Below, piece after piece: positions 1 to 10,221 of a stretch of DNA of 64,000 nucleotides. The notes beneath the pieces are model-generated. The model saw nothing but the letters and a program-made list of their open reading frames with translations. It was not told the origin of the DNA and did no database searches. The stretch comes from Picochlorum sp. 'celeri'. Its lineage: Eukaryota > Chlorophyta > Trebouxiophyceae. The stretch covers positions 62,001 through 126,000 of the forward strand of contig JAACMV010000003.1 in NCBI GenBank assembly GCA_010909725.1. The letters are read 5' to 3'. How positions within the stretch are numbered: the first letter of the stretch is position 1; every line of letters begins with the position of its first letter. Both the position numbers and the translations under genes were made by a program.

Positions 1-1
1 A

Positions 2-586
2 TTGCTGGTCATCAACCTGCAGATGCCCATGTATCCGGCGACGTTATTCGGAAAGACGGATGGAGAAACATGCTCACTGGTGTACTACTTCGAATTGAAT
101 TCATCTTGTGAAGCGCCTCAACATGCAATTGATATGGCAGTGAGGCTTATTGAGGACGGGGTCGAAGAGGATGGTCAGAGGACAAGGGACCGACTCAAAC
201 TTCTACCTAGAATCGTCAATGTGGAAGAATGGGGGGAAAAAGCTCCATTGTCTGGGACAGAGCTGCGTCTTGTGAGGAATTATAATGGGAAACCATTGCT
301 CCTGAGGCCACAGCAACGCTTTTATCTTGGCGAAGACGCACACTACTTTGAAGTGGACATTGATATCCACAAGTATGCATACATCGCCCGTCGAGCCTTT
401 TTTGGATTTATACCCAGACTCGGTCCAGCTGTATTTGAAAATGGATTTGTCCTTCAAGGAAATTGTGAAAAAGAACTGCCAGAGATTTTGCTCGCCTGTG
501 CTCGTGTGTACAGAATAGATTTCCACAATGTCAAAAAGTTTCCAGGTACAATACGACGGGATCATGAAGATATGTCTGAACAATAA
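2..586 (+). CDS. DUF1336 (EDR2 C-terminal) domain protein, 5'-truncated by window
   Basis: This is the last 194 codons of a gene that begins before the window; the frame is already open at base 2 and stops at 584-586. The sequence resembles the DUF1336 domain found at the C terminus of plant ENHANCED DISEASE RESISTANCE 2 proteins. It starts with a hydrophobic strand (LVINLQMPMYP), continues through an aromatic-rich region (YFEVDIDIHKYAYIARRAFFGF) and ends with the short polar tail usual for this domain. In EDR2-type proteins the domain follows PH and START lipid-binding domains; those would be upstream and cannot be seen here. A TGTAA motif at about 611-615 fits a polyadenylation signal. The family call rests on the overall pattern and not on catalytic residues, so it is moderately sure. 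Confidence 0.65.
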   Translation: MLVINLQMPMYPATLFGKTDGETCSLVYYFELNSSCEAPQHAIDMAVRLIEDGVEEDGQRTRDRLKLLPRIVNVEEWGEKAPLSGTELRLVRNYNGKPLLLRPQQRFYLGEDAHYFEVDIDIHKYAYIARRAFFGFIPRLGPAVFENGFVLQGNCEKELPEILLACARVYRIDFHNVKKFPGTIRRDHEDMSEQ

Positions 587-636
587 TTTCTTGAAGAAAT
601 ACAATGTCTTTTGTAAAATTATTCATGTATCTATCA

Positions 637-1820
637 TCAATGCATCGCCAGCGTGTCTGAAACTTCTGCTGCAAAATCCTTTGCTGACTCGGGGTCCTCC
701 AAACCTTCGCCGAGCTGAATTCTCTGGAATGCTGACAGGGCAATGTCCACATCCAGAGTTCGACCTAGATCTGCTACTATCTCTGCTACTGTTTTCTTCT
801 CTTCCATGACAAATGGTTGTTCCAACAAGCAAACGTCCTGATAGAACTTGTTAAGTCGACCTTGCACCATTTTCTCTATGATGGCAGCAGGTTTCCCTGT
901 TTTGCTCGCTTGTTCAATCAACAAGTCCCGTTCCTTGTCCAATGCTGCTGGAGGTACCTGGCTCCTATCAAGGTATTTAGGAACAGTTCCAACAACATGC
1001 ATGGCCAATTTATGAGCCATATCGGCTAAAACTTTTCTCTGCTCTTTGTCTAGTTCTTTCAGACCTCCATGAGGTGACTCTAGGAGAACAGCAGCAGCAA
1101 TTCTGCCGACATGAGGCCCAGCACTGGCATGAAGGTATGTACCGACAATCCCATCATCACTGGAGGTGGCTTTCAGCAAAAAACCCCTCCGTAAGCGGAT
1201 ATTTTCTCTCACACTCCCTGCTATTTCCTGGACTGCCTCCTGAATCGTCTGTGTCCCGTCCATTGGCAACAAACCCAATGTTTCTGATCCAATCTCTGTC
1301 CCTATGGGAGACACCGAATCACGAGAATCGAGCAGAGCCTTTGCAGCTTTTGACACAACAGAAGTAAATAACGTGTTCCTCGCAACAAAGTCAGTCTCGC
1401 TGTTGATCTCTACGATGGCTGAACATTGGTCTAGACTGGCCAAGCCAACCAGTCCCTCTGTTGCACTACGAGATGCCTTCTTCGACGCCGCTGACAAACC
1501 TTTTTTCCGCAACTCTTCAGAAGCTCGATCTGCAAAAAGCACACACCTTGAGCATGGACACGAGCAACCACCACCACAACAAGACATGGGCACAACTGCT
1601 CCTTACCAATATCCCACTCCGTCTCTTCGAGCGCTTTCTTCACATCTGATATTGGGGCCCCACTCTGATCCCGAAGCTTTTTAATCAGAGACAGCTGATT
1701 AGATGACGTGGCGAAAGAATGACTGCAGATCAATAAAGAAGCGGCCACATCATTCGAAGAGCGACTGAGAGCACTGCTCCCGATCGACCCACGAATTGCG
1801 CGTAGAATAACACTTCTCAT
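637..1820 (-). CDS. TSFM: Translation elongation factor Ts, mitochondrial precursor
   Basis: EF-Ts recharges EF-Tu with GTP during organelle translation. Two exons, 1820-1607 and 1529-637, are joined across a 77-nt intron (1530-1606, donor GTAAGG, acceptor TTTGCAG), giving 368 residues. Splicing restores the conserved N-terminal UBA-like block: LIKKLRDQSGAPISDVKKAL, then EWDIDRASEELRKKG. The EF-Tu-interacting core follows (INSETDFVARN), and the C-terminal GQPFVM-type motif appears as EQPFVMEEKKTV. The first 40 or so residues are rich in Arg and Ser with no acidic residue before Asp24, as in a mitochondrial targeting peptide. The start is the first ATG in frame. A plastid location is possible, but plastid EF-Ts in green algae is commonly fused to S1 domains, which are absent here. 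Confidence 0.9.
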
Positions 1821-1965
1821 TATAAATTGTAAAATATATCGCTCATGCGGATGGCATGGGTCTTACATGATGGGCTGGGAGGAGGCTTTCATGAGGCCAT
1901 AGTGGGAGGTACATCTCATCTACAACGAGAGACAACAATCGATCGGTTCATACGATTACACGGGG

Positions 1966-2658
1966 TTACGATTGGGACAAGGGTATGACGAATGGCTTGT
2001 ATGCACGGACAAAATCATCCACAGGAATGCCTACTTTCAAATCCACTTCACCTGCCCCAATCCAAAATTCATCAAGCTCTGCAATTTCCTTTGCCAGAAC
2101 AATGGGCAGCCGAGTCCTCATTCCTATGGGTGTGACTGCATTCTTTGTGAACCCTGTCATCTCATTGGATTTTTCTTCAGCAACCAATCTCATATTGACT
2201 TTCGACCGAGGCAAGGTTCCTTTGTGATGTTCCAGAACAAATGAACGCAATGCTTCGTTGGATAATCTGGCGTTGTACTGGACAATGACCAGCCAATACT
2301 TGACGATATTGGGGTCAGACCCATCCACCTTTGTATTCTCCATGACGATGGATTTACACAGATGATTGATGGTTGGTGCATTCAAAACCAGTCTTCTGAA
2401 CTCCAGATCCTTGTCATAGTACTCTTTAGGGGCTCTGACAAAGGCATATTCTCGTATGCCCATAGATTCTAACTCGTCTCCAAGCCTCTTGGCAGTGCCT
2501 TGTGGATCATCAACAGGTCGTGGTCGACGAAGTCTCCACGAGTAGCTGCCCGACGTTTCTGCCTCCTGTGTTCCTTCCTCCAGTTTCTCCAAGCGCTGGA
2601 GAGATTCATCCAACGAGCGCGACAATGCTGCGATTCTGCTGCTCACAGTATGGGCCAT
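1966..2658 (-). CDS. YbaK/prolyl-tRNA deacylase-domain protein
   Basis: A single-exon gene for 230 residues. The N-terminal 35 residues are helical and heptad-like (SRIAALSRSLDESLQRLEKL). The rest resembles the YbaK/aminoacyl-tRNA-deacylase fold seen in eukaryotic proteins: the block NHLCKSIVMENT holds the Lys typical of the family, followed by KYWLVIVQYNARLSNEALRSF and a late MTGFTKNAVTPIGMRTRLPIVLAKEI segment that corresponds to the G-x-x-x-P-I/F-G motif. Proteins of this family hydrolyse mischarged tRNAs; whether this one is active in trans cannot be told. The start is the first ATG downstream of a TATA-like box on the same strand about 80 nt upstream. Confidence 0.72.
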   Translation of the reverse strand: MAHTVSSRIAALSRSLDESLQRLEKLEEGTQEAETSGSYSWRLRRPRPVDDPQGTAKRLGDELESMGIREYAFVRAPKEYYDKDLEFRRLVLNAPTINHLCKSIVMENTKVDGSDPNIVKYWLVIVQYNARLSNEALRSFVLEHHKGTLPRSKVNMRLVAEEKSNEMTGFTKNAVTPIGMRTRLPIVLAKEIAELDEFWIGAGEVDLKVGIPVDDFVRAYKPFVIPLSQS

Positions 2659-2736
2659 TTTGAATCATCAACGTATTAAATATACATGTGTTTGTGCGCC
2701 CTTGGCCTCACCCCATCGGATGGTCCAGAACGAGTG

Positions 2737-2744
2737 TTTTTATA
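2737..2744 (-). promoter_or_regulatory. TATA-like box upstream of the YbaK-domain gene
   Basis: On the minus strand the sequence reads CTATAAAA, about 80 nt upstream of the ATG at 2658. It lies in the 200-bp divergent region shared with WDR12. The call is by motif only. Confidence 0.45.
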
Positions 2745-2858
2745 GTGTTTATTTAGAAGTCTTGGCCTGACCGTCGTTCCAGGAGGTGCATTTTGAAATC
2801 TGAATGCATGCATATTTTATTATCAGTGTAAAATTGACAGAATATTCAGGCGGTCACA

Positions 2859-4240
2859 ATGGCCGGCGTAGATGTGGATAGCAGTGGTCATGCATCTGAC
2901 CACCAAACGCAAATTGAAGTGAAATTCACAACAAAACTCAAGGAGCCATATAAAGTATCTACTGACGGATCAATTGTATGTATACTTGTGATTTATGACA
3001 CTGATGAGCGAGTTTTGTCTGATTGATCGAAAATTGTCCCGGTGTGCAGACTGTGCCAGCACAGGTGACACGGTATGGGCTGTCCCAGATTGTGAATCAT
3101 CTCTTAGATCTCGATCGACCCATTCCATTTGAGTTTATTGTATGTGGAGATGTGCTTTGCTCGACATTAGGGGCCCATATATCGAGCAGAAATGTGACAG
3201 CAGAAAAGGTCTTGGAAGTAGAGTATGTTCCAGCTATGTTGCCACCTTCGCCAGGAGAGGACATTGCGCAGGATGACTGGTTGTCTTGTATATCAGAATC
3301 TGATAGCGGGATATATACTGGGTCATATGACGGGCTGGTGAGAATGTGGAACAGCGATGGAGATGAGCTGGCACAGTTTGCTGCTCACCCTTGTCCTGTG
3401 AAATCATGCCTCACTATACCAGGCCATGGTCAGTTGTTGACGACTGGAGACGATGGTTCAGTGCGAATGTGGAAGTGTGATCAAGGGAGTCAAGATCTGT
3501 TGGCTCACTTGACAGGGCACGAATCGACAGTGGAATCCTGTGCTGTGCGGCCTGATGGTGAGCGATGTGCCACAGCAGGATGGGATACAAACATCCTTAT
3601 TTGGAGATCAGGGGAAAGTTTAGAAACGCACGTGTCTGAGAATCCAGCAAAAAAACAGCCAGGAAAAAAAACGATGAAGAGCTCATCGGCGGAAGTAGAG
3701 TCTGTAGGTGCCCTGGAGGCACACTCCCAATGTGTGTCGGATATGGTGTGGAAGTCCCATGAAAATCTAATATCCTGCTCTTGGGATCATAGTATCAAGT
3801 TCTGGGACGTGGAAATGGAAACAGTAACTGATTCGTTCACACACAACAAGGTCTTGTACTGCCTAGACACTTCAAATAGTGATGATTCCAGCCACGTGGT
3901 TGCCTTTGGTGGCGCAGAAAAGGCCGTTCGACTGTGGGACAGGAGGGAAAAGCAGGGAACCTTTGCAAAATCCCTGCGTTCATTGCAATCACATACGTCA
4001 TGGGTGTCTGATCTTGAGTGGCACCCAACATCAGAGTACCACATCATGACTGCTTCGTATGATGGCTCTGTGAAACTCTGGGACATTCGTGGTGAAATAC
4101 CCCTCCACACAATCCACCCTACGACCGTGTCAGATGATGATAGATTGCTGTGCTGTGCGTGGATTGGGTCGTCTAGCATTGCGTTCGGTGGTACAAACAA
4201 GACCCTGTCCACCATGGTGTTGCAACCATCGACCTTGTGA
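2859..4240 (+). CDS. WDR12: Ribosome biogenesis protein WDR12/YTM1
   Basis: WDR12 (yeast Ytm1) is part of the PeBoW/Nop7 complex that matures the 60S subunit in the nucleolus. Exon 1 is 2859-2975 and exon 2 is 3050-4240, joined across a 74-nt intron (donor GTATGT, acceptor GTGCAG) to give 435 residues. The junction completes the N-terminal NLE domain (IEVKFTTKLKEPYKV, then TVPAQVTRYGLSQIVNHLL), which binds the AAA ATPase Rea1. WD40 repeats follow, with typical GH and WD endings (for example LTGHESTVESCAVRPDG and LIWRSG). A Lys-rich loop near residues 215-225 interrupts the propeller, as is usual in this family. The gene is divergent from the YbaK-domain gene. Confidence 0.92.
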
Positions 4241-4326
4241 TCTGCTACAGGGAGATGACCAAAACCACCGACCCTCCCTATAGCTCAGCATTCGGAAATT
4301 ATCATAGATAATTCTTGTAATAGAAA

Positions 4327-6539
4327 ATGTTGTATCAGATGAATACTCCAAGGACGATGGGGGGCATTTCGTTGCCTGCTCCAGCAGGACATCGTGTGGC
4401 CCTCAGAACGAGGATGGTAGTGACCGCACAGGTACGAGCACCGCAGCCTTTGGTACCGATTTTGTGGTTTATTTATATAACTAGATAGAATGGGTGGTGA
4501 CGATGTGAGGAATGTGTGTGCAGAAGGGGGATAAGGATCAGAAATCCTACGTTCCATCTCTCGCTGCCTTTGCGGCCATGACCGGGCTCTTGGGCAATGT
4601 GAACCCTTCTTTGGCGGCAGATTTTGTTCCTCCTTCAACAGAAGGTAACACTGCGACAATTGAGAGTAACAAAGCGGCCAATGAGTTTGGTGGTATGGCT
4701 GCCGCTCCAGCAGTGCAGAGCTCGACCTCGGAACTTCCAGAGGGAAACCAATGGAGGTATTCCGACTTTATTGGCGCTGTTCAGAACGGAAAGGTTGAGC
4801 GCGTGAGATTCTCCAAGGATGGATCGCAGCTCCAGTTGACTGCTGTGGATGGACGCAGAGCTTTGGTTGTTCTTCCAAATGACCCAGAATTGGTAGACAT
4901 CTTGGCAAAGAATGGGGTGGATATCTCCGTGGCTGAGGCAGAACAACAAGGAAATTACGTATCATTGCTCGGAAATCTTTTGTTCCCATTGGTGGCGTTC
5001 GCTGGACTGTTCTTGCTCTTCCGCCGTTCTGGAGACCAGCAGGGTGGGGGCCCAATGGGCCCCATGGGTGGGCCAATGGATTTCGGTCGCTCAAAGTCAA
5101 AGTTCCAAGAGATTCCAGAAACTGGAGTGAAGTTTGCTGACGTCGCTGGATGCGACAATGCGAAATTGGAACTCCAGGAATTGGTTGACTTTTTGAAGAA
5201 TCCAGAAAAGTACACCAAGTTGGGTGCCAAGATTCCAAAGGGAGCTCTCTTGGTCGGTCCACCAGGAACAGGTAAGACGTTGATCGCCAAGGCTGTGGCT
5301 GGCGAGGCTGGAACTCCATTCTTCTCCTGTGCTGCATCAGAATTCGTAGAGCTGTTTGTGGGTGTGGGAGCATCCCGTGTCCGTGACCTGTTCGAAAAGG
5401 CCAAGGCCAAGGCGCCATGCATCATTTTCATCGATGAGATCGATGCCGTAGGAAGACAGCGCGGTGCTGGAATGGGAGGAGGTAATGATGAGAGAGAGCA
5501 GACCATCAATCAGCTGTTGACAGAGATGGACGGATTTGAAGGCAACACAGGTGTCATTGTGCTTGCTGCCACAAACAGACCAGATGTCTTGGATTCCGCC
5601 TTGCTTCGCCCAGGGCGATTTGATCGTCAGGTGACTGTCGATCGTCCAGATGTCCAAGGCCGTGTGGCGATTCTGAAGGTGCACTCTGCAGGAAAGACGC
5701 TGGCAAAAGATGTTGACTTTGACAAAGTGGCACGCAGAACCCCAGGTTTCACAGGAGCTGATCTTGCCAACCTCATGAACGAAGCTGCTATTCTCGCGGC
5801 TCGTCGTAATCTTACTGAGATCACAAACGAAGAAATTGCTGATGCCCTTGAGCGCATTATTGCTGGACCAGAGAAGAAGGGAGCCGTCATGTCTGAGGCA
5901 AAGAAGAGACTTGTGGCATACCACGAAGCAGGCCATGCGGTCGTTGGTGCATTGATGCCAGAGTACGACCCAGTGACAAAGATTTCTATCGTCCCAAGAG
6001 GAGCAGCAGGAGGGCTTACCTTCTTTGCCCCATCTGAGGAGCGCCTGGAGTCTGGACTCTACAGCAGATCTTACCTGGAGAACCAAATGGCTGTCGCCAT
6101 GGGTGGACGAGTAGCTGAAGAATTGATCTTTGGTCCTGAGGACGTGACCACCGGTGCCTCTGGAGACTTCCAGCAGGTATCACGTGTTGCCAGAATGATG
6201 GTTTCCCAGATGGGATTCTCAAAAGAGCTGGGACAGGTGGCCTGGAGCGGCAGTGGGGGAAACCAGTTCCTGGGAGCCCAGATGGCGCAGCCAGCAGATT
6301 GCTCTGCTGCCACAGCTGATAAAATTGATGGCGAAGTGAACAAGATTGTTGATGTTGCCTACCGTAGAGCCAAGGACCTTCTCCAGCAAAACATGGACGT
6401 CCTCCACAAATGTGCGGATCTCCTGATGGAGAGAGAGACCATTGATGGAGAGGATTTGCAAGCATTGCTGGTGGAGGCCCAATCAAGGCAGTATTTGAAA
6501 GAAGATGAACCATCTGTCAGCATCCCATACAGAGGATAA
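4327..6539 (+). CDS. FTSH5: Plastid ATP-dependent zinc metalloprotease FtsH, FTSH1/5 (type A)
   Basis: FtsH hexamers in the thylakoid membrane degrade photodamaged photosystem II proteins. Exon 1 (4327-4431, 35 codons) is joined to exon 2 (4524-6539) across a 92-nt intron (donor GTACGA, acceptor GTGCAG), giving 706 residues. The N terminus is a bipartite signal: a basic plastid transit peptide, then a hydrophobic lumenal segment ending near PSLAAD. A membrane segment ([19 protein letters not shown]) lies at about residues 183-201. The AAA domain has Walker A GPPGTGKT (about 280-287) and Walker [10 protein letters not shown], and the zinc site HEAGH is at about 502-506. The sequence between Walker A and the protease ([31 protein letters not shown]) is closer to FTSH1/5 than to FTSH2/8 as I know them. 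A TGTAAC follows the stop. Confidence 0.95.
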
Positions 6540-6876
6540 GTTGATCCATCTATGATTGATTTCGTACACATATTTTTTTCTTGGATGTAACAAAGACCTT
6601 GTTACTCGACCATGAGCAATTCAATGCATGCTTTTGCCGCTGGTGGAATGATTCTTCAGCACAGAATGATGATGCATGCACAGCCAATGGAGGGCACATC
6701 ATGAAGAGAGCACGAGTACCCCACAATCTGGTCATATGAAATACATTTAATGCTAAAATGACCTTACTGAGTCGGTATTTGGGGTTGTTATAAAGGTCAT
6801 GGCCCTTCTCCAGGACGCCTCAGCCAGACCACGCATTTGTCACACACAAGATTAATATCGATTTCCACCGGATACA
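6540..6876. other. Intergenic region with TATA-like box for the carrier gene
   Basis: This 337-bp gap separates FtsH from the carrier gene, both on the plus strand. It holds the FtsH 3' end (TGTAAC at about 6586) and a good TATA-like box, TTATAAAG at 6788-6795, 82 nt before the next ATG. No gene is visible. Confidence 0.5.
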
Positions 6877-7944
6877 ATGGTAATTCTAACACCAAAATAC
6901 CCTACAATACATGAGTTCAATGGGAAAAGGCGGAATGCTCTACGCATTGGGGGCGTAGCATGTGTTGCTCTTGCTGGAACCGCGGGGTTGCTGTCTGTTC
7001 GGCAGCAGAGGTCGAGCAAGAAGGTGGGCGGAAGCGGGCGCATGACTCTCAATGAGACGGCAATTGACTGCATCAGTGGGGCACTTGGTGAAGTTGCAGC
7101 GCTGTATTCTTTGTTTCCGCTGGATACACTCAAAGTGCAGTGTCAGGCAAAGTCAGTGAGTCTCTCAACAGCCTTGAAGCACATTGTCTCCCAGGGACCT
7201 CGTACTGCAGTCCGACTCCTTTACGCAGGAGCTGGAACGGCTGCATTTGGGGGAACTATAGTGGGGGCCTTACATCTCTCGGTGTATTATTACTGGAAAC
7301 GCATCGGTGATAAGATTCAGGCCCACGAGTCCTCCTCAGATGGGATGAGCAAGGGTGGCTTTGCTCTCTTTGGAGCACTCATGAGTTCCATTTGCGTCGG
7401 AGCTGTCGAGGCACCTTTCGATCAAGTTAAAATGAGGGCGCAGGCGAATGCAATCAGGGGTCCTCCCATGAAGCATCTCATAGAGACTCTGACAAGCTCT
7501 GGGGCCCGTGCAGTCATGAGCACTTCATTTGTCCCATTCATCATGAAAGCCATTCCGCATGATGTAGGGGAATTGATTACTTTTTCAGCTCTTAGCGAGA
7601 CAGATTCCATTGCGGAAGCACTGGGACCATTTCCAGAATCTGCCAGAGATGCTGTGTTGGGTGCTGCCGCGGCAGTGACTGCTGCGGTCCTGAGCACTCC
7701 CTTTGATGTCGTTTGCACGAAAACCAACGTGTCTGGCGCCGCCCGCGCTAATGGAACCATGATTGATTCCTTGAAAGCATTTGGGAAGACTGCACGAATA
7801 GAATTCCAAAAAGGGGGTGTAAGGGCGTTTTATTCAGGCTTCCTACCACGACTCCTTCAAATGGTCCCAGCAGGGGTTATATACTGGGCTGTGGTAGAAT
7901 CGAGTCGTCGAGCTCTTTCTCCCAAGCCGGTTACAATTTCATGA
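6877..7944 (+). CDS. Mitochondrial carrier family protein, SAM-carrier-like
   Basis: A single exon for 355 residues with the three-fold carrier signature P-x-[D/E]-x-x-K/R: FPLDTLKVQCQ near residue 87, APFDQVKMRAQ near residue 182 and TPFDVVCTKTN near residue 277. The last repeat ends with YSGFLPRLLQMVPAGVIYW, as in S-adenosylmethionine carriers of mitochondria and plastids. About 55 N-terminal residues precede the first repeat, including a hydrophobic stretch (GVACVALAGTAGLLSV), so a plastid envelope location is possible. The substrate cannot be assigned from these motifs alone. The third repeat carries Cys-Thr in place of the usual basic residue after the aspartate. The gene converges with the GT90 gene, with only 19 bp between stop codons. 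Confidence 0.85.
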   Translation: MVILTPKYPTIHEFNGKRRNALRIGGVACVALAGTAGLLSVRQQRSSKKVGGSGRMTLNETAIDCISGALGEVAALYSLFPLDTLKVQCQAKSVSLSTALKHIVSQGPRTAVRLLYAGAGTAAFGGTIVGALHLSVYYYWKRIGDKIQAHESSSDGMSKGGFALFGALMSSICVGAVEAPFDQVKMRAQANAIRGPPMKHLIETLTSSGARAVMSTSFVPFIMKAIPHDVGELITFSALSETDSIAEALGPFPESARDAVLGAAAAVTAAVLSTPFDVVCTKTNVSGAARANGTMIDSLKAFGKTARIEFQKGGVRAFYSGFLPRLLQMVPAGVIYWAVVESSRRALSPKPVTIS

Positions 7945-7963
7945 TTATTGCTCATTTTATTTC

Positions 7964-9241
7964 TCACTGAAAATACATATTTCCATATTTTTGCAACGCT
8001 CCATACCAATAGCAACTGAGAGCATCCTCAGTCAAATTGTATTGCACAAAATTCTGCCCTCCCTTTGCGACGCGAGACTGTTGCTTTTTATTCTCTTGCA
8101 CGGCAGATTTGATCTTTGGGGCTGATACATTGAAAAATTGCCCCTCATCCACGCCGTCATCTGTAGCATCCACTTGAATCACATGAACACCATCCTTGAG
8201 AGCTGGTTCATAAAACTCCTCAAATTTGGACGTGAATTTTATGACTAATGAACCACATGCTAACTTATACTTCAGACCTGCAGAATATGTGAGTCCAGCA
8301 GTATGAATTTGGCTCTTATACTTGCACTGCTCATGCAAAGGAACAAACCGCTCCATATTGGCTGTGGCAAACCCAGTATCTTTGATATCCAGGTTCGTTC
8401 CCAGTACATCGATATCCTTCTTATCCTTATGGAGCTTTTCCAATAGAGGCATCAGGCCTCTCCTTGGCCCAACACCCCAATTCGATCTGTGAAACAAAGC
8501 ATCAACTCTGTCACTCCATGCCATCTTGGAGGATGAATCCAACAACAAATTCCTCACATCAAGCCACGAATCCTTGTCGTAATGCGTCTCTGGATAACAT
8601 CCAAATGTAAAGTCAGGGACAGGGACATCGACGTGGTCCCTATCAGTCGACATGGCGAACGCAGGAAGTTTGGAATTCATATGCCGAAACACAATGCCAA
8701 AGTCCTCTGTTGTCACCACAAAGCGCATCGATTTCCCACCAAACTCTTCCGCCAAAGCCTTCCCATGATCCTCGATAGCCTTCCTCAAAGCTATCCGGAT
8801 GCATCGCGACTTGTGCTCCACATTCGCCGGAAACCTCTCGGTAATATTGAGGTCGTACGCCTGTGTCTTCTCGCTGTACACCAACTCCACCAAATCCTGC
8901 CCAGGACTGTACTCACCCCATTTAATATCTTTCATAGCATCTATAGATTCCTCTGAAGTCTGCGTAGAAGCAGCTTTGCTTTCCTCTGCTCGTTTAAAAT
9001 GGTGATCTAACGCATCCTGAACCCATGGATTCTGCTCGAAACAGTCCATTTTCGAGACATCCTCAGACTTTGAGAACGGAACTCTGCCTTCATATGTCTC
9101 TGATAACACACCAAGATCCCCTCTATTCTGAATCCCCAGAATCAACAGGGCTAGAACCACCAAACTGGACACGAGCACCGGCAAACTTGGAATTCGAAAT
9201 TTCCTCTGTGTCACCACGGCACTAGATCGAAGCCTTTTCAT
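7964..9241 (-). CDS. GT90 (CAP10-like) glycosyltransferase, type II membrane protein
   Basis: A single-exon gene for a Golgi/ER-type glycosyltransferase. A hydrophobic anchor (LPVLVSSLVVLALLILGI) follows a short basic cytoplasmic tail. The catalytic half resembles the CAP10/GT90 family (xylosyl- and O-glucosyltransferases): a DALFHRSNWGVGPRRGLMP region, then EQCKYKSQIHTAGLTYSAGLKYKLACGSLVIK, which is the family block around the sugar-nucleotide site, and a C-terminal FFNV segment. An ATG also exists at 9271, but a TATA-like box lies only 3 nt upstream of it, so I chose the ATG at 9241 (MKRLRSS). The substrate is unknown. The 3' end faces the carrier gene at 19 bp. Confidence 0.8.
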   Translation of the reverse strand: MKRLRSSAVVTQRKFRIPSLPVLVSSLVVLALLILGIQNRGDLGVLSETYEGRVPFSKSEDVSKMDCFEQNPWVQDALDHHFKRAEESKAASTQTSEESIDAMKDIKWGEYSPGQDLVELVYSEKTQAYDLNITERFPANVEHKSRCIRIALRKAIEDHGKALAEEFGGKSMRFVVTTEDFGIVFRHMNSKLPAFAMSTDRDHVDVPVPDFTFGCYPETHYDKDSWLDVRNLLLDSSSKMAWSDRVDALFHRSNWGVGPRRGLMPLLEKLHKDKKDIDVLGTNLDIKDTGFATANMERFVPLHEQCKYKSQIHTAGLTYSAGLKYKLACGSLVIKFTSKFEEFYEPALKDGVHVIQVDATDDGVDEGQFFNVSAPKIKSAVQENKKQQSRVAKGGQNFVQYNLTEDALSCYWYGALQKYGNMYFQ

Positions 9242-9273
9242 AAAGACAGGTATTAGGTGCATTAAAACCATGG

Positions 9274-9281
9274 TATAAATA
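9274..9281 (-). promoter_or_regulatory. TATA-like box of the GT90 gene
   Basis: The minus strand reads ATTTATAC within ATTATTTATACC. It is 3 nt upstream of the ATG at 9271 and 33 nt upstream of the ATG at 9241, which favours the second as the real start. Confidence 0.45.
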
Positions 9282-9300
9282 ATGTATTAGCATTTCATGA

Positions 9301-10020
9301 TTAGTCCCTTTTGGTTGCTGACTTCAAAGACGAGTTCTTCAGCCCACGAACAACTGTCAAGAGCACAGTGATGGCTACTGCAATAGATATGTAGGAATAA
9401 TATGGAATCTGCTGCTGGGTGAACTGCATGGACGATAGGCCAGCCAGAATGTCATGATACCATGATGGCTCTGGTGGCACATCCACTGGAGAGGAGGCAG
9501 TCTCCCATCCTGTGGTGATCCACGTCCTCATTTCCTGGAACACTCGTTCATCATCATACGTTGCCATACCCTTTGGAAGAATCCAATCTTTCACATACAT
9601 GTTACGGTGTTGCCGAAACATGATCACGACAGGATGCCTCTTCAAAACCTGGCCCTCACCACCACCATTGTGGGGAACTACAAACTGCTCTTCAAATCTC
9701 TTCAATAGCCCCTTTTCCTTCTCCACTCGAACATCAGCCACTATAATATTCTCTGATTCCAGTAAATCACCTGCCAAACGCTTCCACACGGTGTCCGTTT
9801 GTGAGCAAGAACTCAGAATGTCTTGTTGGCCTGTCTGGGCTTGTCCACCCGAACAAAAGCGTATCGCCCAAATGCCAGTCGTCTGCCCTGTTGATGCCTG
9901 TGTATCATGTTCAAATGTCTCATCTGTCAAGACGATGGGTTCAATATCGGATGCATGACTGGAACTCGCAAGAAGACAGGAAAAGAGCAGCAGTATGAGA
10001 GTGCAGTTGAACAGCTCCAT
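9301..10020 (-). CDS. Secretory-pathway membrane protein with degenerate thioredoxin-like domain
   Basis: 239 residues from the ATG at 10020; an ATG at 10029 would add three. A signal peptide (LFNCTLILLLFSCLLASSSHA) is followed by a thioredoxin-like fold: an IWAIRFCSGG strand where a redox CxxC would sit, IIVADVRVEKEKGLLKRF, then a KRHPVVIMFRQ strand. A C-terminal membrane segment (YYSYISIAVAITVLLTVV) and a Lys/Arg-rich tail follow. Only one cysteine remains at the active-site position, so a disulfide oxidase role is unlikely. The layout (signal, thioredoxin fold, one C-terminal helix) is like ER proteins of the TMX type or OST3/6-related proteins, but I cannot name an orthologue. The gene is tandem with the GT90 gene on the same strand. 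Confidence 0.6.
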   Translation of the reverse strand: MELFNCTLILLLFSCLLASSSHASDIEPIVLTDETFEHDTQASTGQTTGIWAIRFCSGGQAQTGQQDILSSCSQTDTVWKRLAGDLLESENIIVADVRVEKEKGLLKRFEEQFVVPHNGGGEGQVLKRHPVVIMFRQHRNMYVKDWILPKGMATYDDERVFQEMRTWITTGWETASSPVDVPPEPSWYHDILAGLSSMQFTQQQIPYYSYISIAVAITVLLTVVRGLKNSSLKSATKRD

Positions 10021-10041
10021 CAGTCCCATGGGTCGATCGAT

Positions 10042-10050
10042 GTATATATA
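10042..10050 (-). promoter_or_regulatory. TATA-like box of the thioredoxin-like gene
   Basis: TATATATAC on the minus strand, 21 nt upstream of the ATG at 10020. It lies in the divergent promoter shared with the GNAT gene. Confidence 0.45.
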
Positions 10051-10221
10051 TTGGTATCGTATGAATTAAGTGGTGATTAAAATCCATCCCAAGGCAAAGG
10101 GAACCCATCTCTAGATGCCATCACGGCATACGTTGCGAAAAAAAAAAGAATGTTGTATTTCAAATTTGAATTCAAAACTATTTGTTCCGAGACCAATCCG
10201 CGGTTGATCGCAGGATTGATC

